From NCBI RefSeq assembly GCF_000236905.1, contig NC_016522.1, forward strand, positions 930,001 to 994,000: a DNA stretch of 64,000 nt, in the 5' to 3' direction. Below are positions 51,176 through 62,303 of the stretch, one piece after another. The notes beneath the pieces are model-generated. The model was not told where the DNA came from, searched no databases, and saw only the letters and a list, made by a program, of their open reading frames with translations. Positions within the stretch are counted from its first letter, which is position 1. Each line of letters begins with the position of its first letter. The translations under genes were made by a program, and so were the position numbers. This DNA comes from Tetrapisispora phaffii CBS 4417. Its lineage: Eukaryota > Ascomycota > Saccharomycetes > Saccharomycetales > Saccharomycetaceae.

Positions 51176-53248
51176 TTTCAATGTAATATATGTTACAGAC
51201 TGACAAACAAGTAGGGTGCTGAACGTATATTACAGTTGCCACATGTGAGGTGGAAATATTCTATCTCAGAAATCTTCGATTTATAACAGAAGTACTGGTA
51301 TCTATGGTCTATTAGTTGTAAAGACAAATTGCAAGTAGTAGGGCTAAACGAAGTTCTACTTTAATAGACGATCGTTTAGTTAACTCAGACTATCTATTGT
51401 TTAACCCGTTCAATGGATATGTAGCTTAATAAATGAGTTGAAAGAGACCGACATATAAGGAACAGAATGTGACGATACTCAAGTCTCATGCAACAGTGTA
51501 TAACAGTATTCTAATAGTATTCGCTATTTGTAGTGTAGTTTATGAGATAAGAACCAATGAGATTAAATATTATAATTCTTACCTACTAACTATGAGCACT
51601 AACAAACAACTTAACCACCCAGTCTGCGCCAATACCATAGAACCAGTTACTTGCTCTACGCTTGTTTCTCCACATATTCCCTAATTAGGAGTTATATAAT
51701 CTAGATAACCTATTTCTAGACTTTAATAAGGTAATAAGAATATAACCAAGTTATACATTTCATATAAGCTGTATCCAAGATATTAAAAATGGCTTAAATT
51801 TAAAAGTAAAACAGTCTACCTTGGATACTGGTCAAATTTATTAGTGTCCATGGTGCCATGCGGATTATAGTATAGAGCCTGATTCAGTCTTCAGGTAAAC
51901 ATATCAGATACTAATATACCAGATCATAAAGAGTTATACGATATATACAGAAATGACGATCTATATATGACTGTTTTCACTTTAGAAATATTTCTATTTT
52001 GATCAAGACCGTGTTTTAGCTTACCAAAATTATTGTAATCCAATTAGCATATTGAAGAGATATCACTAGAAGTATCAATAACAAGGTTACTGGAAAATTT
52101 TCTCCAGAATGCATATGGAAAAAATATTAATTAAGTAAATGAAAAGAAATATCAGAAACCCTAGAGTTATTATCAAGCAATGGTAACTGTTCATTGACAT
52201 CGAAATCGGGAATTTCGATATAATGCAACTTTATACCAGAGAATACATTAATACAATACCATAATCAATTGATTATTGAACGGATACGAAATATATATAC
52301 TTACATTGAAGTCAGTAACCCTAGCTCAATTGACTTTGAAATTTGAGAGTAGATTCGAAATTATGAAATGCAACAGCAAACACTAATCATGAACCTCAAC
52401 TAAACAACAGGAGGCGTAGGGGCACCTTCACCTTCAGTAATATTATAGGTTGACAAATTCAAACAGATATATATATATATATCAATATAAGTAGCAACAA
52501 AAGATTTCTCGAATCAGCAAAGAATGACTGAAGAAATATGCACAAAAACATTAGCTAACACACAGTAACAGTCTTTCTTAACATAATCTCACAAACATAA
52601 AGATACACCAAGTAGTAAGCAAACACGAGAGATATTTTATATTCATAAATTCTTTTCGTATTCGAACTCATCGTTGCTGCCTTGAATATATTTATTAAAC
52701 TTCTTCATTATCAGCAAAGTGCAAAATTTTTCATTTAGCTATTTACGTTATTAATTTCTAGTTCTTTCAACTGTTTGTATACTATTAATAACACTTCAAG
52801 ATGGATTTGTCCCTAATTCGTATCTATATTTAAGTCTGAGTAGCAAAGAGAGTTCACGTTTGCAGCATACAAATCTGTAATCGCAGTAGCTAGGTCGGTA
52901 GAAGAAGTGTCAGTGAAGTAAAGATGCTACCATTGCTTTCGGGTTGGTACATTGTATTCTTCATTCTCGCTAATTGTTGCTACTTCGAGGTACTATCTCT
53001 CTCATAAGGTTTACGTCTGCTTCTACTTTATAGTGCATTCGATGTGATTCTTGTGTTTACCTTATGCTTACGTTTGCATGTCTAAAGAGAGAGTAGGGTC
53101 TGATCTAAAACATTAACATAACCGTATAAACATATATATATATATGAGTGTGAATTTGATCAACAATCGTACTGTTGATCACATAGAAGAAACTTGCTCT
53201 TCGTAATTTCATGTCGTGCTATCACCAACCCATTAGTATCTGATTACG
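51176..53248. other. Long intergenic region before MNN2
   Basis: About 2.1 kb with no gene recognised and no frame longer than about 70 codons. A 9-bp inverted repeat lies close to MNN2. Confidence 0.5.
53157..53181. repeat. Perfect 9-bp inverted repeat before MNN2
   Basis: TGATCAACA, seven bases, then TGTTGATCA. It ends 68 bp before the start codon, probably in the 5' UTR or core promoter. Confidence 0.8.
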
Positions 53249-54970
53249 ATGATCAATATTTCCGGTCGAAGGTTCAGTAGGCTGTTTAAAATAAGTGCTA
53301 TTGTATTATGTGTATTTATAATAAGTGCCGTGTTCCTCTCCAGTAACAGGGGATTATATAATGTAACAGGTTTAGAAAACAATAATGAGCCCAGTTTTGC
53401 ATCTGATCCTTCAATAAAGAAGACTTTCTCAAGTATATTCGATGCCATTAAAAAACATTCACCTGATAAAGAAGTGGTAAGAAAGAAAAACGACAACTGT
53501 CTTTTAGATGGTACCGTTGGCACTGGTAACAACGATGTAAAGAACTGGCATAGGTTGTCTCAAAAATCAATGGAAGGTTGTTTGGAACTGAGCGATAGTG
53601 AGATCAACACATTGAAATCAAAACACGATGCTTACATTCAGTCATTAGAGGAAATTGCTGTTGAAAAGATTCATTACAAAGGGAAAGGTATCGCGATTGT
53701 TGGGGGTGGTAAATTCTCGTTATTGGCATTCTTAGTAGTCAAGACAATACGAAAGTTTGAAACAACTTTACCAATTGAGATTTTTATTCCACCTCAAGAT
53801 GTGGAGGATGAGCTTGAATTCTGTCAGCAGCTATTACCAGAAGATAATGCTAAGTGTATATACCTATCTGACATATTACCAAGCCAGGATATCAAAAAAT
53901 ATGAATTTAAGCGATATCAATATAAGTCTTTGGCTATTTTAGCGTCATCCTTCGATGATCTATTACTTATCGATGCCGATAACTTTCCAATAAAAAATCT
54001 GGATGGAATATTTGACAACGAACCATATACTTCAACAGGGCTAATTCTGTGGCCTGATTTTTGGCGAAGAAGTGCCAATCCAAAATTTTATGAGATCACT
54101 GGCATAGAACTGGATACAAAGAAAAGAGTTAGAAATGCAATAGACGATTTAACTCCTCCAGAAGTATACACTGAGGATTTTAGTAAACTCGCTGATGTTC
54201 CATTCCACGATTTCTCTGGAACATTGCCGGATCCTTCAACAGAGTCTGGTCAAATGATGATAAATAAAGGAAAACATATGAAAACTTTACTTCTTGCATT
54301 ATATTATAATGTCAATGGACCATCTTGGTACTACCCAATACTATCACAAGGTGCTGCAGGGGAAGGTGACAAAGAAACAGTTATTGCTGCTGCTCTGCAC
54401 AATAAAGCTAAGTTCTACCAAGTGAAATTCAAAACAGGCGTAGAAGGCTACCATCAAAGCAATGGCCGTGGTTTTAGAGGTGTTGCAATGCTTCAACATG
54501 ACTTTGTACAAGACTTTGCCAGATACGAGGATGCAACCGCCAGGATCAAGGAATTATACTCAACTGAATCATTTAAACAATTCGATAGTGGGTACTCTAT
54601 AGATGCATTCTATGAAAAATACATTTCTCAAGTCAATACAGATATACCTGAAGAAAAAAGGAAGATCGATGTTTTATTTGTTCATTCTCATTTGCCTAAA
54701 TTTGACCCAGTACCACTATGGCAATCTCAAGATTTAATAGAAGATGGGAAGCACTTCAGATCTTACACCTCTTTAAAGAAGATCAATTATTTTGATATCG
54801 AATTACAAAACTTTGAAATCTTTGATAAATATATTTGTCAAGATACAATTGCTTTTCCTTACATAAAAAACGAAGTCAAAGATGCAGACATGCCAGATTT
54901 GTGTAATTACATCAAAAATCGTTTGTCCTATCTTCAAGAAACACATGAATCGGTTACATCTGTTGCTTAA
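53249..54970 (+). CDS. MNN2: Alpha-1,2-mannosyltransferase, Mnn2/Mnn5 family
   Basis: Golgi type II membrane enzyme adding alpha-1,2-mannose branches to the outer-chain backbone of N-glycans. 573 residues (S. cerevisiae Mnn2 597, Mnn5 586). A short cytosolic tail (RRFSRLFK) is followed by one membrane anchor at about residues 15-33 (SAIVLCVFIISAVFLSS), a stem, and a catalytic domain from about 140 with GGGKFSLLAFLVVKTIR and the metal-binding DADNFP motif near residue 244. AAGEGDKET lies near residue 370 and GVAMLQHDFVQDF near 411. The C-terminus resembles Mnn2 more than Mnn5 to me, but the two are close. Confidence 0.9.
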   Translation: MINISGRRFSRLFKISAIVLCVFIISAVFLSSNRGLYNVTGLENNNEPSFASDPSIKKTFSSIFDAIKKHSPDKEVVRKKNDNCLLDGTVGTGNNDVKNWHRLSQKSMEGCLELSDSEINTLKSKHDAYIQSLEEIAVEKIHYKGKGIAIVGGGKFSLLAFLVVKTIRKFETTLPIEIFIPPQDVEDELEFCQQLLPEDNAKCIYLSDILPSQDIKKYEFKRYQYKSLAILASSFDDLLLIDADNFPIKNLDGIFDNEPYTSTGLILWPDFWRRSANPKFYEITGIELDTKKRVRNAIDDLTPPEVYTEDFSKLADVPFHDFSGTLPDPSTESGQMMINKGKHMKTLLLALYYNVNGPSWYYPILSQGAAGEGDKETVIAAALHNKAKFYQVKFKTGVEGYHQSNGRGFRGVAMLQHDFVQDFARYEDATARIKELYSTESFKQFDSGYSIDAFYEKYISQVNTDIPEEKRKIDVLFVHSHLPKFDPVPLWQSQDLIEDGKHFRSYTSLKKINYFDIELQNFEIFDKYICQDTIAFPYIKNEVKDADMPDLCNYIKNRLSYLQETHESVTSVA

Positions 54971-55490
54971 ACTCTGTATTCGTATTTATATAAGTATTTA
55001 TTAACGCCTTCATAATGCGTACATATTTGCACATGTTGCATTCAATAAAATCATGAAACAAGATGGCGCAAGATTAAACGACCAATAGACCAAAAGATTG
55101 AAAGTGTATCGAATTATCTACATCAAATTCATGTTGATGTTATATATGTATAACATGTACCTTATTCGACTAATGTTCGTTATCGTGAGCTTTTTAATGT
55201 AAACATAGTGCTATCGCGTTGTTTTTGTTATTATAGCATAAAAATGATATAACAACTTCATGCAAAATACATAATCTTTGTTGAATAGATACTTATTAAA
55301 AACTATGCTATATATATATAGCTAGCACTCAATCATGTTATAGCTCATTTGAGTTGTAACTATAAATTATTATTCGTTATTATATTGAAAGGATTTATTT
55401 TCTTGGTGCTGTAATTGGTGAGTGGAACCTGAAACCTGACAATACGTACATTACAAAGGGTGTGTTACAAGTATTGTAATTAATCTCAAA
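54971..55490. other. Intergenic between MNN2 and DUN1
   Basis: 520 bp, AT-rich. No gene recognised. Confidence 0.5.
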
Positions 55491-57071
55491 ATGAATAAGA
55501 GAGAATATTCAGATACAGAAGAGGTAGGCAATGAATCTACTCTAGTAGTGAAGAAACAGCATTTGAATCAGAACCTTGCAATATATCCTGATGCAACAGA
55601 CCCACAGACCGATGATAACCGGAACAATATATTGTTAGCAAATTTTATGAGTTTGATCCCAGGGAAAGAGCAGACTTTGAAGATACTTGAAAAGTCTGAA
55701 ACAGTCATTGGAAGAAGCAGATCATGCGATATAATCTTAGATGAAGTAGACATTTCAACGAAACATTGTAAATTGGTGCTTTTGGAAATGCCACTTGGCA
55801 ACGAAAATAGAAAACTATTGAATATAATCGATACAAGTCGAAACGGTACTTATATTAATGGAAATAAATTGGTAAAGAAAGATTATGTCTTGAAAAATGG
55901 TGATCGTGTGATATTTGGTAAAAAATGCTCCTTCCTATTCAAGTACGCTTCTGAGAGTCCTATAGTGGCAGTTAATTCTGTTCATGCTAACAATGATGAC
56001 GTTAATCTTGATGTTGAAAATACAGATGATGGTAAATTCAAGAAACCACAATTTGGATTCACTAGTAGTCAACAGCTGAAACGTAAGCCACAACAGAAAT
56101 CCAAGGTGCTAAGCGTTTTTGATAAGTATATTGTAGGCAAAGAACTGGGTTCAGGGCATTATGCAATCGTTAAAGAAGGGATAAATAAGCAGACAGGAAA
56201 GAGTGTTGCCATAAAGATATTTCATCCTCAATTGAATGATGACCAAAAGAAAAATCACCAATTTAGAGAGGAAACGGATATTTTAATGAGAGTTCAGCAC
56301 AAAAATATTGTAAATTTATTGGACAGTTTTGTCGAGCCCATCAGTAAAATGCAGATACAAAAATACTTAGTACTGGACAAGATAGATGATGGCGAATTAT
56401 TTGATAGAATTGTACGTAAGACCAATTTATCACAACCTGAGACGAAGGCACTGTTTAAACAAATATTATCAGGGTTAAAATATTTACATGGGAAAAATAT
56501 TATCCACAGAGATATAAAGCCAGAAAATATCTTATTAAATGTTAGAAGAAGACAATCTCCTGATGAAATACAGACAGGTCCATGGGATGACGATGAAATA
56601 GATATCCAAGTTAAGATTGCTGATTTTGGTTTAGCAAAATTTACAGGTGAAATGCAGTTCACAAACACATTATGTGGCACTCCCTCTTATGTTGCTCCAG
56701 AGATTCTAACGAAACAAGGTCATAGTAGCAAAGTCGATGTATGGAGTGCGGGTGTACTATTATACGTCTGTTTGTGTGGATTTCCACCATTCAGTGATCA
56801 ATTAGGACCACCAAGCTTAAAAGATCAAATATTACAAGGAAAATTTGCTTTCTATTCGCCCTATTGGGATGATATTGACGATACAGTCTTACATTTGATT
56901 TCAAATTTACTGGTAGTTAATCCAGTCCAGAGGTTTTCAATTGAACATTGCATAAATCATCCTTGGTTCAACGATATAAGAGAAAATTCGTTTTCTTCAA
57001 GGATGAAGCGGTTACAGATAAGTGATAAACAGAAATTACCAAAAACATATTCTGAATTATCTAAATTGTAA
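55491..57071 (+). CDS. DUN1: DNA-damage checkpoint kinase Dun1
   Basis: Ser/Thr kinase downstream of Mec1-Rad53 that raises dNTP levels after damage by removing Sml1 and relieving Crt1 repression. 526 residues (S. cerevisiae 513). The FHA domain is at about residues 60-155 (GRSRSCDIIL, ISTKHCKL, RNGTYINGNKL). The kinase domain is at about 210-510: Gly-loop GSGHYAIVKEG, VAIK lysine, HRDIKPENILL catalytic loop, DFGLAKF and activation loop TLCGTPSYVAPE. It is convergent with POL3, 167 bp apart, as in S. cerevisiae. Confidence 0.97.
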   Translation: MNKREYSDTEEVGNESTLVVKKQHLNQNLAIYPDATDPQTDDNRNNILLANFMSLIPGKEQTLKILEKSETVIGRSRSCDIILDEVDISTKHCKLVLLEMPLGNENRKLLNIIDTSRNGTYINGNKLVKKDYVLKNGDRVIFGKKCSFLFKYASESPIVAVNSVHANNDDVNLDVENTDDGKFKKPQFGFTSSQQLKRKPQQKSKVLSVFDKYIVGKELGSGHYAIVKEGINKQTGKSVAIKIFHPQLNDDQKKNHQFREETDILMRVQHKNIVNLLDSFVEPISKMQIQKYLVLDKIDDGELFDRIVRKTNLSQPETKALFKQILSGLKYLHGKNIIHRDIKPENILLNVRRRQSPDEIQTGPWDDDEIDIQVKIADFGLAKFTGEMQFTNTLCGTPSYVAPEILTKQGHSSKVDVWSAGVLLYVCLCGFPPFSDQLGPPSLKDQILQGKFAFYSPYWDDIDDTVLHLISNLLVVNPVQRFSIEHCINHPWFNDIRENSFSSRMKRLQISDKQKLPKTYSELSKL

Positions 57072-57238
57072 TACTACTGAATAGAATTTATTTCAATACG
57101 TTAGATGTAAGTTTTAAAACAGATAATGCCTTAAAATGAATAATTATATTAAACATATATTTTTTTTACTTTTAGAATGCATATTGATGAATAGAGTTCT
57201 ATTAATATATATATATATATATATATATTTAAGAACAA

Positions 57239-60200
57239 TCACCATTTATTCAATTGTTCAACTTTCTCTTGTAGTTCTTTTTTAACCTTGACACGCATAT
57301 AAAAGATGTCACAATTTTTATTTGAACATAACACTTCGTTATGTAACGTACCAGCACAACGCTGGCATTGAGTCCATACCCTAGCAAATTTTTCTTGTAA
57401 GTCTCTGACTTCATACAAAGTCTTCATATACAGTTCACCAGACCTTTCTTTACAATTAGAACACAATGGGCTTTCTCCTTTAGTCAATGGACCTTTACAA
57501 TATCTACAAACTTCAACCTTCTTCATGAACCCCATCAACCCACCTTTCATAGTACCTGTGTTAATTTTGATTGACTTCACAACAAACATAGAATTGGCTT
57601 GTTTTTCGCCAATGATTGGTGCAATAATACTGATAATAGGATTTTGTAATTGATTAGTCAAGTAATATCTTGAATCAACTTGAATATTATGCTCTAGAGC
57701 ATATAATGGATCTTCAGCTCTGTTATATAGTTTATCATTACCACCAATAATGATGTAATCGACACGGTCACCTACGTTTGGACCAACACCATCTCTTCTC
57801 TTCATTCTTTCTGTTAAGACTTGATGTGGCTGAGGATTGGTATAATTTGGCGCTAATGTTTTAGAGATAATTAATTTAGAAATATCTGCTTTATTGTGCA
57901 ATAGTTCATCAATAACTGACTTGATATAAGCAAGAGCACCGTCAACATTTCTTTCAATCAATATCATCTTCAATACCTTATTCATCACAATGGAGACCAG
58001 CGGGCAGGAATCACGACGTACCGAAGCTAGACCCTTTTGATCTAATTTGTCATACTTTTCTGTTTTAGTCCAATATAAACCAGCATATCTTTTCTTATTA
58101 ATCAGTAAATATGGAAAGTAGGCTTTTTCGAATTCTAGGTTAATTGGATCTTTAAATAAAGAAGAAACATAAGCAGCAGCTTCTGTTCCCAATTCCATCG
58201 CTTCTCCTAAGTCTGAGGTACCAAACTTCACCATAACAGAATCTGTATCACCATAAACAACGACTGCATCATTCTTGTACCCATTTTTAATGGAGTACTT
58301 TTCCTGGACAGCATTTTTTGTAGTCATAATCATATCTCTACCAAATGCTGTAACTGACGATGAAATGGCCAAACAAGGCAGTTTACCAACGGTAGCACCA
58401 GTGAAACCATAAACAGAGTTAGCAGAAATTTTTAATGCTAATTGTCTACCATTCAACACATCTCTTTTAAATGGATCTTTCTCATTCTTTAAATCATTTT
58501 TCGCACGTTTTCTTGCACTGATCAATTCATTTAAAATAATTGGTAAGATACCATGTCTCTTTTTGGTGGTGACAAAATAATCATTATTCGGGGTTATTAT
58601 ATAGTCTTCATTCAGCTTTAAATCCAACCTCTGTACGGTCTCTCTATTACAAAGTGTGGTATAACACAGATTATGAGCCATCATAATACTGGGGTATAAA
58701 GAGTTGAAATCTAAGGTTGCAATAGGTAAATCATAATAACCACGAATAGGTTCAATAACAGTAGCACCTTCATATTGTTCATCAGAACCCTGACTACCCA
58801 TGTTAGGTATCAATGTGTCGATCTCTAAACATTTTCTGAATAATTGCGAAACAACTTTAATTTGTTGACCACGAGACAATAGGTAGGAAAAAGGAACACC
58901 TGTTACTCTAGACATTTCGGTATAATTAACCAATGCCATCAAGTTTTCAAGTAATCTTAGTGGCAAGTATGCATCCTTCAGACAATAAACTGCTAATCTT
59001 CTTCTGGTTTCACTATCACCATTCTGTAAATCAGTAATAATACTGTAATGAACATCTTCCTTCTGCTCACCTAAGAAATGAGCCGATACTGCATTCAATG
59101 TATATGATCTTAATTTATATTCACGCTGAACAAATTGAAGCAAATCAAGTTGCAACCTACCATCTATATTGACATTCTTTGAAGATCTGGTACCGTATGC
59201 TTTTGACGAAAATGTAGACTCTTTAACTTCCTGGTTAACATTTACAAGTCTTCCAAAATATGGGAACTCGTTTACTTTTAATGCCTTAGCCCTATCAATT
59301 AAATAGGGCAAATCGAAATTCGATGTATTGTAACCAATAATGACATCTGGATCTGCCTTAACGACGAATTCACGCCATTGACGTAACATATCCTCCTCTT
59401 TCTCATGAGAGAAAATATGGGAACCAGTAATCGGTGAACAAGTATCTACAGTAAATACATTACGAATGAACGGTCTTTTTGCACCCGCAATACTTACCAC
59501 ATTTGCAATTTGGATAACTGAATCATGCTCTGGTTCTGGGAAAACACCTATTCTACCAGCACACTCAATATCAAAAGACAATATACGCAGAGGAGCTGAA
59601 TGGGACCAATCACCTTCAGCTGGATGCGAGATTAAGTCACGGTAATTTATAGAAACTTCCAGCTGACAGTTCGAAATCTTATTCTGTTCTGTGATCAATT
59701 TGTATTTAGATTTTGGTAACGTTATCCATGACATCCCGACAATTCCACAGTCAATCATCAAACGAAGTGTATATGCTATATTATCATAAGTAGTTGTACC
59801 GTTTGAAAACCACGATTTATAAGTGAAATACCCTTTCTCGAAGGAAGTTCTTAATTTATTTATCATATGTGGATTCTTCAAGTAGACTTTCCAAAACGGT
59901 AATTTTGTATCACCAGAATAACCCCAAATAGATTGCCTTTGTGTTATCTCAATCGAGTCTACACAGTTATCTAATTGCTCATTTATATATTTGACAAACC
60001 CATCCAGATCTTGTTTATCAGTTTGTTCTTGAGCAATTGGGGATGGAACGTATAAATAATGTTTGAAACCTGTGACATTGCACAATATCGAGTGTCCTTC
60101 TTGAGTGACACCAAAAAACCTTACAATAAACGGTGTATTCTCGTCAGTGGATCCACTCAACATAGTTTGATCACAATCTAATTGTTGGAAAGAGATGTCA

Positions 60201-60529
60201 TGCGTATCAGGCGAAAAATCACTCGCAACTGGTTCTCTCCCATAAGTATCTATCGACGCTTGTTCGTCCACGATAGCTGCCTCATGTTCCATCTCTAGCA
60301 GTTCTTTCTCGAATGCCGATTCCATCTGTGTCCCATGAAGATCAGCATCCTTCGCTTTAAAACCTTGTTCTTTTACTTTCCTGAATCTATCCGATGGAAT
60401 AATTTCAATTGTAGAGACAGGCTCACTTCCGACACCATGATCATGGGATTGCAGTTTTATCTTCTTGTCATGAACAGCAACCTGCAATTCACTTTCCTCT
60501 TCTTCACCAGGACGTTTTAGAGAACTCAT
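57239..60529 (-). CDS. POL3: DNA polymerase delta catalytic subunit
   Basis: B-family replicative polymerase, mainly lagging strand, with 3'-5' proofreading. 1096 residues (S. cerevisiae 1097). Exo I FDIEC has Asp320/Glu322; Exo II is [11 protein letters not shown]; Exo III is [10 protein letters not shown]. Polymerase motif [11 protein letters not shown], motif [14 protein letters not shown] and motif C YGDTDS (first Asp 761) are intact. The C-terminal CysA (CRYCKGP...CSNCK) zinc and CysB (CQRC...CSNKNC) iron-sulfur modules are complete. A GTG precedes the chosen ATG. Two MCB boxes lie 240-280 bp upstream. Confidence 0.98.
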   Translation of the reverse strand: MSSLKRPGEEEESELQVAVHDKKIKLQSHDHGVGSEPVSTIEIIPSDRFRKVKEQGFKAKDADLHGTQMESAFEKELLEMEHEAAIVDEQASIDTYGREPVASDFSPDTHDISFQQLDCDQTMLSGSTDENTPFIVRFFGVTQEGHSILCNVTGFKHYLYVPSPIAQEQTDKQDLDGFVKYINEQLDNCVDSIEITQRQSIWGYSGDTKLPFWKVYLKNPHMINKLRTSFEKGYFTYKSWFSNGTTTYDNIAYTLRLMIDCGIVGMSWITLPKSKYKLITEQNKISNCQLEVSINYRDLISHPAEGDWSHSAPLRILSFDIECAGRIGVFPEPEHDSVIQIANVVSIAGAKRPFIRNVFTVDTCSPITGSHIFSHEKEEDMLRQWREFVVKADPDVIIGYNTSNFDLPYLIDRAKALKVNEFPYFGRLVNVNQEVKESTFSSKAYGTRSSKNVNIDGRLQLDLLQFVQREYKLRSYTLNAVSAHFLGEQKEDVHYSIITDLQNGDSETRRRLAVYCLKDAYLPLRLLENLMALVNYTEMSRVTGVPFSYLLSRGQQIKVVSQLFRKCLEIDTLIPNMGSQGSDEQYEGATVIEPIRGYYDLPIATLDFNSLYPSIMMAHNLCYTTLCNRETVQRLDLKLNEDYIITPNNDYFVTTKKRHGILPIILNELISARKRAKNDLKNEKDPFKRDVLNGRQLALKISANSVYGFTGATVGKLPCLAISSSVTAFGRDMIMTTKNAVQEKYSIKNGYKNDAVVVYGDTDSVMVKFGTSDLGEAMELGTEAAAYVSSLFKDPINLEFEKAYFPYLLINKKRYAGLYWTKTEKYDKLDQKGLASVRRDSCPLVSIVMNKVLKMILIERNVDGALAYIKSVIDELLHNKADISKLIISKTLAPNYTNPQPHQVLTERMKRRDGVGPNVGDRVDYIIIGGNDKLYNRAEDPLYALEHNIQVDSRYYLTNQLQNPIISIIAPIIGEKQANSMFVVKSIKINTGTMKGGLMGFMKKVEVCRYCKGPLTKGESPLCSNCKERSGELYMKTLYEVRDLQEKFARVWTQCQRCAGTLHNEVLCSNKNCDIFYMRVKVKKELQEKVEQLNKW

Positions 60530-60768
60530 CACTATCCAGTCTTGTCAAATGTAATGACTTTGCTTCTAATATGGTGGACTTTTTGTGAAAAGAAGACAAA
60601 AAATCATCGGATTCAAATATACCAATCCCTTCATTACCACACAGCCACATATATATATCAGACATGCACTGCACCTGCCTCATCGAATTCGACTGATCGA
60701 TAGTCCTGACAGCATATTACATTAGTAACAATGATTATATTGGGTGTACTTTAATGTATTTCTGTTTG

Positions 60769-60808
60769 ACGCGTCAATACTTTTCTTTTAATTTCAAGTT
60801 TGACGCGT
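60769..60808. promoter_or_regulatory. Pair of MCB boxes before POL3
   Basis: ACGCGT at 60769-60774 and 60803-60808, both within TTTGACGCGTCA contexts. These are MBF sites for G1/S expression of replication genes. Confidence 0.8.
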
Positions 60809-60814
60809 CATGTG

Positions 60815-60843
60815 TCACCCGGCTGCAACCAACAACCGGGTAA
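60815..60843. promoter_or_regulatory. Inverted pair of Reb1-type sites
   Basis: TCACCCGG (about 60815-60822) and CCGGGTAA (60836-60843) face each other. The second is a full Reb1 consensus (TTACCCGG); the first is a variant. Such sites keep promoters nucleosome-free. Confidence 0.6.
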
Positions 60844-61297
60844 GAAGCGCTCAATTTTCCAACATTTTTGGAAAAGAAGCAATAGTATACGATACAGCCC
60901 ATAACAATAGGAAACCAAAGGATAAGGATGAGTGATTACTAGTTTATTAACAGGGAAATGTATCCATTTGTAAGATGTTGAGGACTCCATGTTACATATA
61001 TCGAGGTGTCTATATGGTCCAGTTGCATAATTTGGAGATCTGGGAAGATCAAACTACTTTAACTTGCTCCAATCCCCCTAAAAGATATACGTATTCACAT
61101 ATAAGGTAGTGCTGGTATCAGGGACATCGAAAAGCTATTCCAGGGTTGCTTATTATCAATTAGACATTTGAAACTATTTTTTCATTTGGCAATACATAAC
61201 TATCCATCATTTATCCATTGAACTCTACTGTAAAAAAGGTGTTGGGAATACTTTTTAAGTTGGTTGTCTTCGCAAAATATATTACACACAGAGAGAA

Positions 61298-61999
61298 ATG
61301 TCTACTGTTAATTTCACATCAGAGCAAGAGAAAGTGGCTTTGGAAGTGTTATCGAAAGAGAAACATGCTTTTTACGACATTCTGAATGTTCAAAAAAGTG
61401 CTGATAGTGTAGAGATCAAAAAATCATATAGAAAACTTGCTATTAAGTTACATCCCGATAAGAATCCTCATCCAAAAGCAGGCGAAGCATTTAAAGTAAT
61501 CAATAGAGCTTTTGAAGTCCTGAGCGATGATGAAAAGAGAAGTGTTTTTGATAGAATAGGTAGAGACCCTGACGATAGAACTGTGCCGGGCGGTGGTGCA
61601 GGTGCCGGCAGTGGTAGTGGATTCGAGGATATGTTTTTCCGAGGTAATGGAGGTCATCCTTTCCAACGTCATCCAGGAAACGCAATGCCACCAGAGGATA
61701 TATTCGATTTTTTGTTTAATATGAATGGAGGAGGCAGTCCATTTGGCGCACCATTTGGTGGCGGTGCCACTACTTTCACATTTGGCGGACCAGGTGGCTT
61801 TAAAGTTTATACAAACGGTGGTGGAAATGGCAATCCATTTTTCCAACCGAATCGTAGCCATCAGAGAAGAAGAGCTGCTCAACAACCACAAAATGGAGAT
61901 CCAGCTGAGAGAAACGATGTTTACGATACTTTCCGTGTCATACTTCCATTTTTGGTTCTATTCCTTGTGCCTTTACTAGAGAGATTACTGTTTGGTTAG
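61298..61999 (+). CDS. HLJ1: ER membrane J-protein Hlj1
   Basis: Tail-anchored Hsp40 that stimulates cytosolic Hsp70 (Ssa) at the ER membrane and assists ER-associated degradation. 233 residues (S. cerevisiae 224). The J domain covers about residues 22-88 with the HPD motif in KLHPDKNPHP. A Gly/Phe-rich region follows (about 97-180). A C-terminal membrane anchor covers about 212-231 (ILPFLVLFLVPLLERLLF). The neighbour DNF3, in convergent orientation, matches S. cerevisiae YMR161W/YMR162C. Confidence 0.96.
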   Translation: MSTVNFTSEQEKVALEVLSKEKHAFYDILNVQKSADSVEIKKSYRKLAIKLHPDKNPHPKAGEAFKVINRAFEVLSDDEKRSVFDRIGRDPDDRTVPGGGAGAGSGSGFEDMFFRGNGGHPFQRHPGNAMPPEDIFDFLFNMNGGGSPFGAPFGGGATTFTFGGPGGFKVYTNGGGNGNPFFQPNRSHQRRRAAQQPQNGDPAERNDVYDTFRVILPFLVLFLVPLLERLLFG

Positions 62000-62303
62000 G
62001 TCACATAATGGCTGGCATATAACATCAATCATCCTGCATTATTTCATATCGTTATCTTACGCTGTTTATTATATATACTCATCGTGATTATCATAAATTT
62101 ACTTTATATAACAATACGTAAAGTTAACATAGTTAAAATTTATTATTTACAATTATCATATTAATATCAGTAAATATTCATATAAAATGCCTTTTCAATC
62201 ATTTTAATGCACAACAAGTACAATATATCCTGATTGATTATACAGTAAAATGCATATGCCAGTTTTATATCTAGATGTGCCCTAGAGTGCAATAATAGGT
62301 GAT
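62000..62303. other. Convergent 3' region HLJ1/DNF3
   Basis: 304 bp of AT-rich sequence between convergent stops. Confidence 0.5.

Larger units (their letters stand above)
60530..61297. other. Divergent promoter region POL3/HLJ1
   Basis: 768 bp with two MCB boxes and two opposed Reb1-type sites, listed separately. No gene. Confidence 0.6.

Noticed and set aside
51469..51684. 71-codon frame after the second LTR, considered as a retrotransposon remnant
   Set aside because: No gag, protease, reverse transcriptase or integrase similarity; the LTR is solo with closed target duplications.
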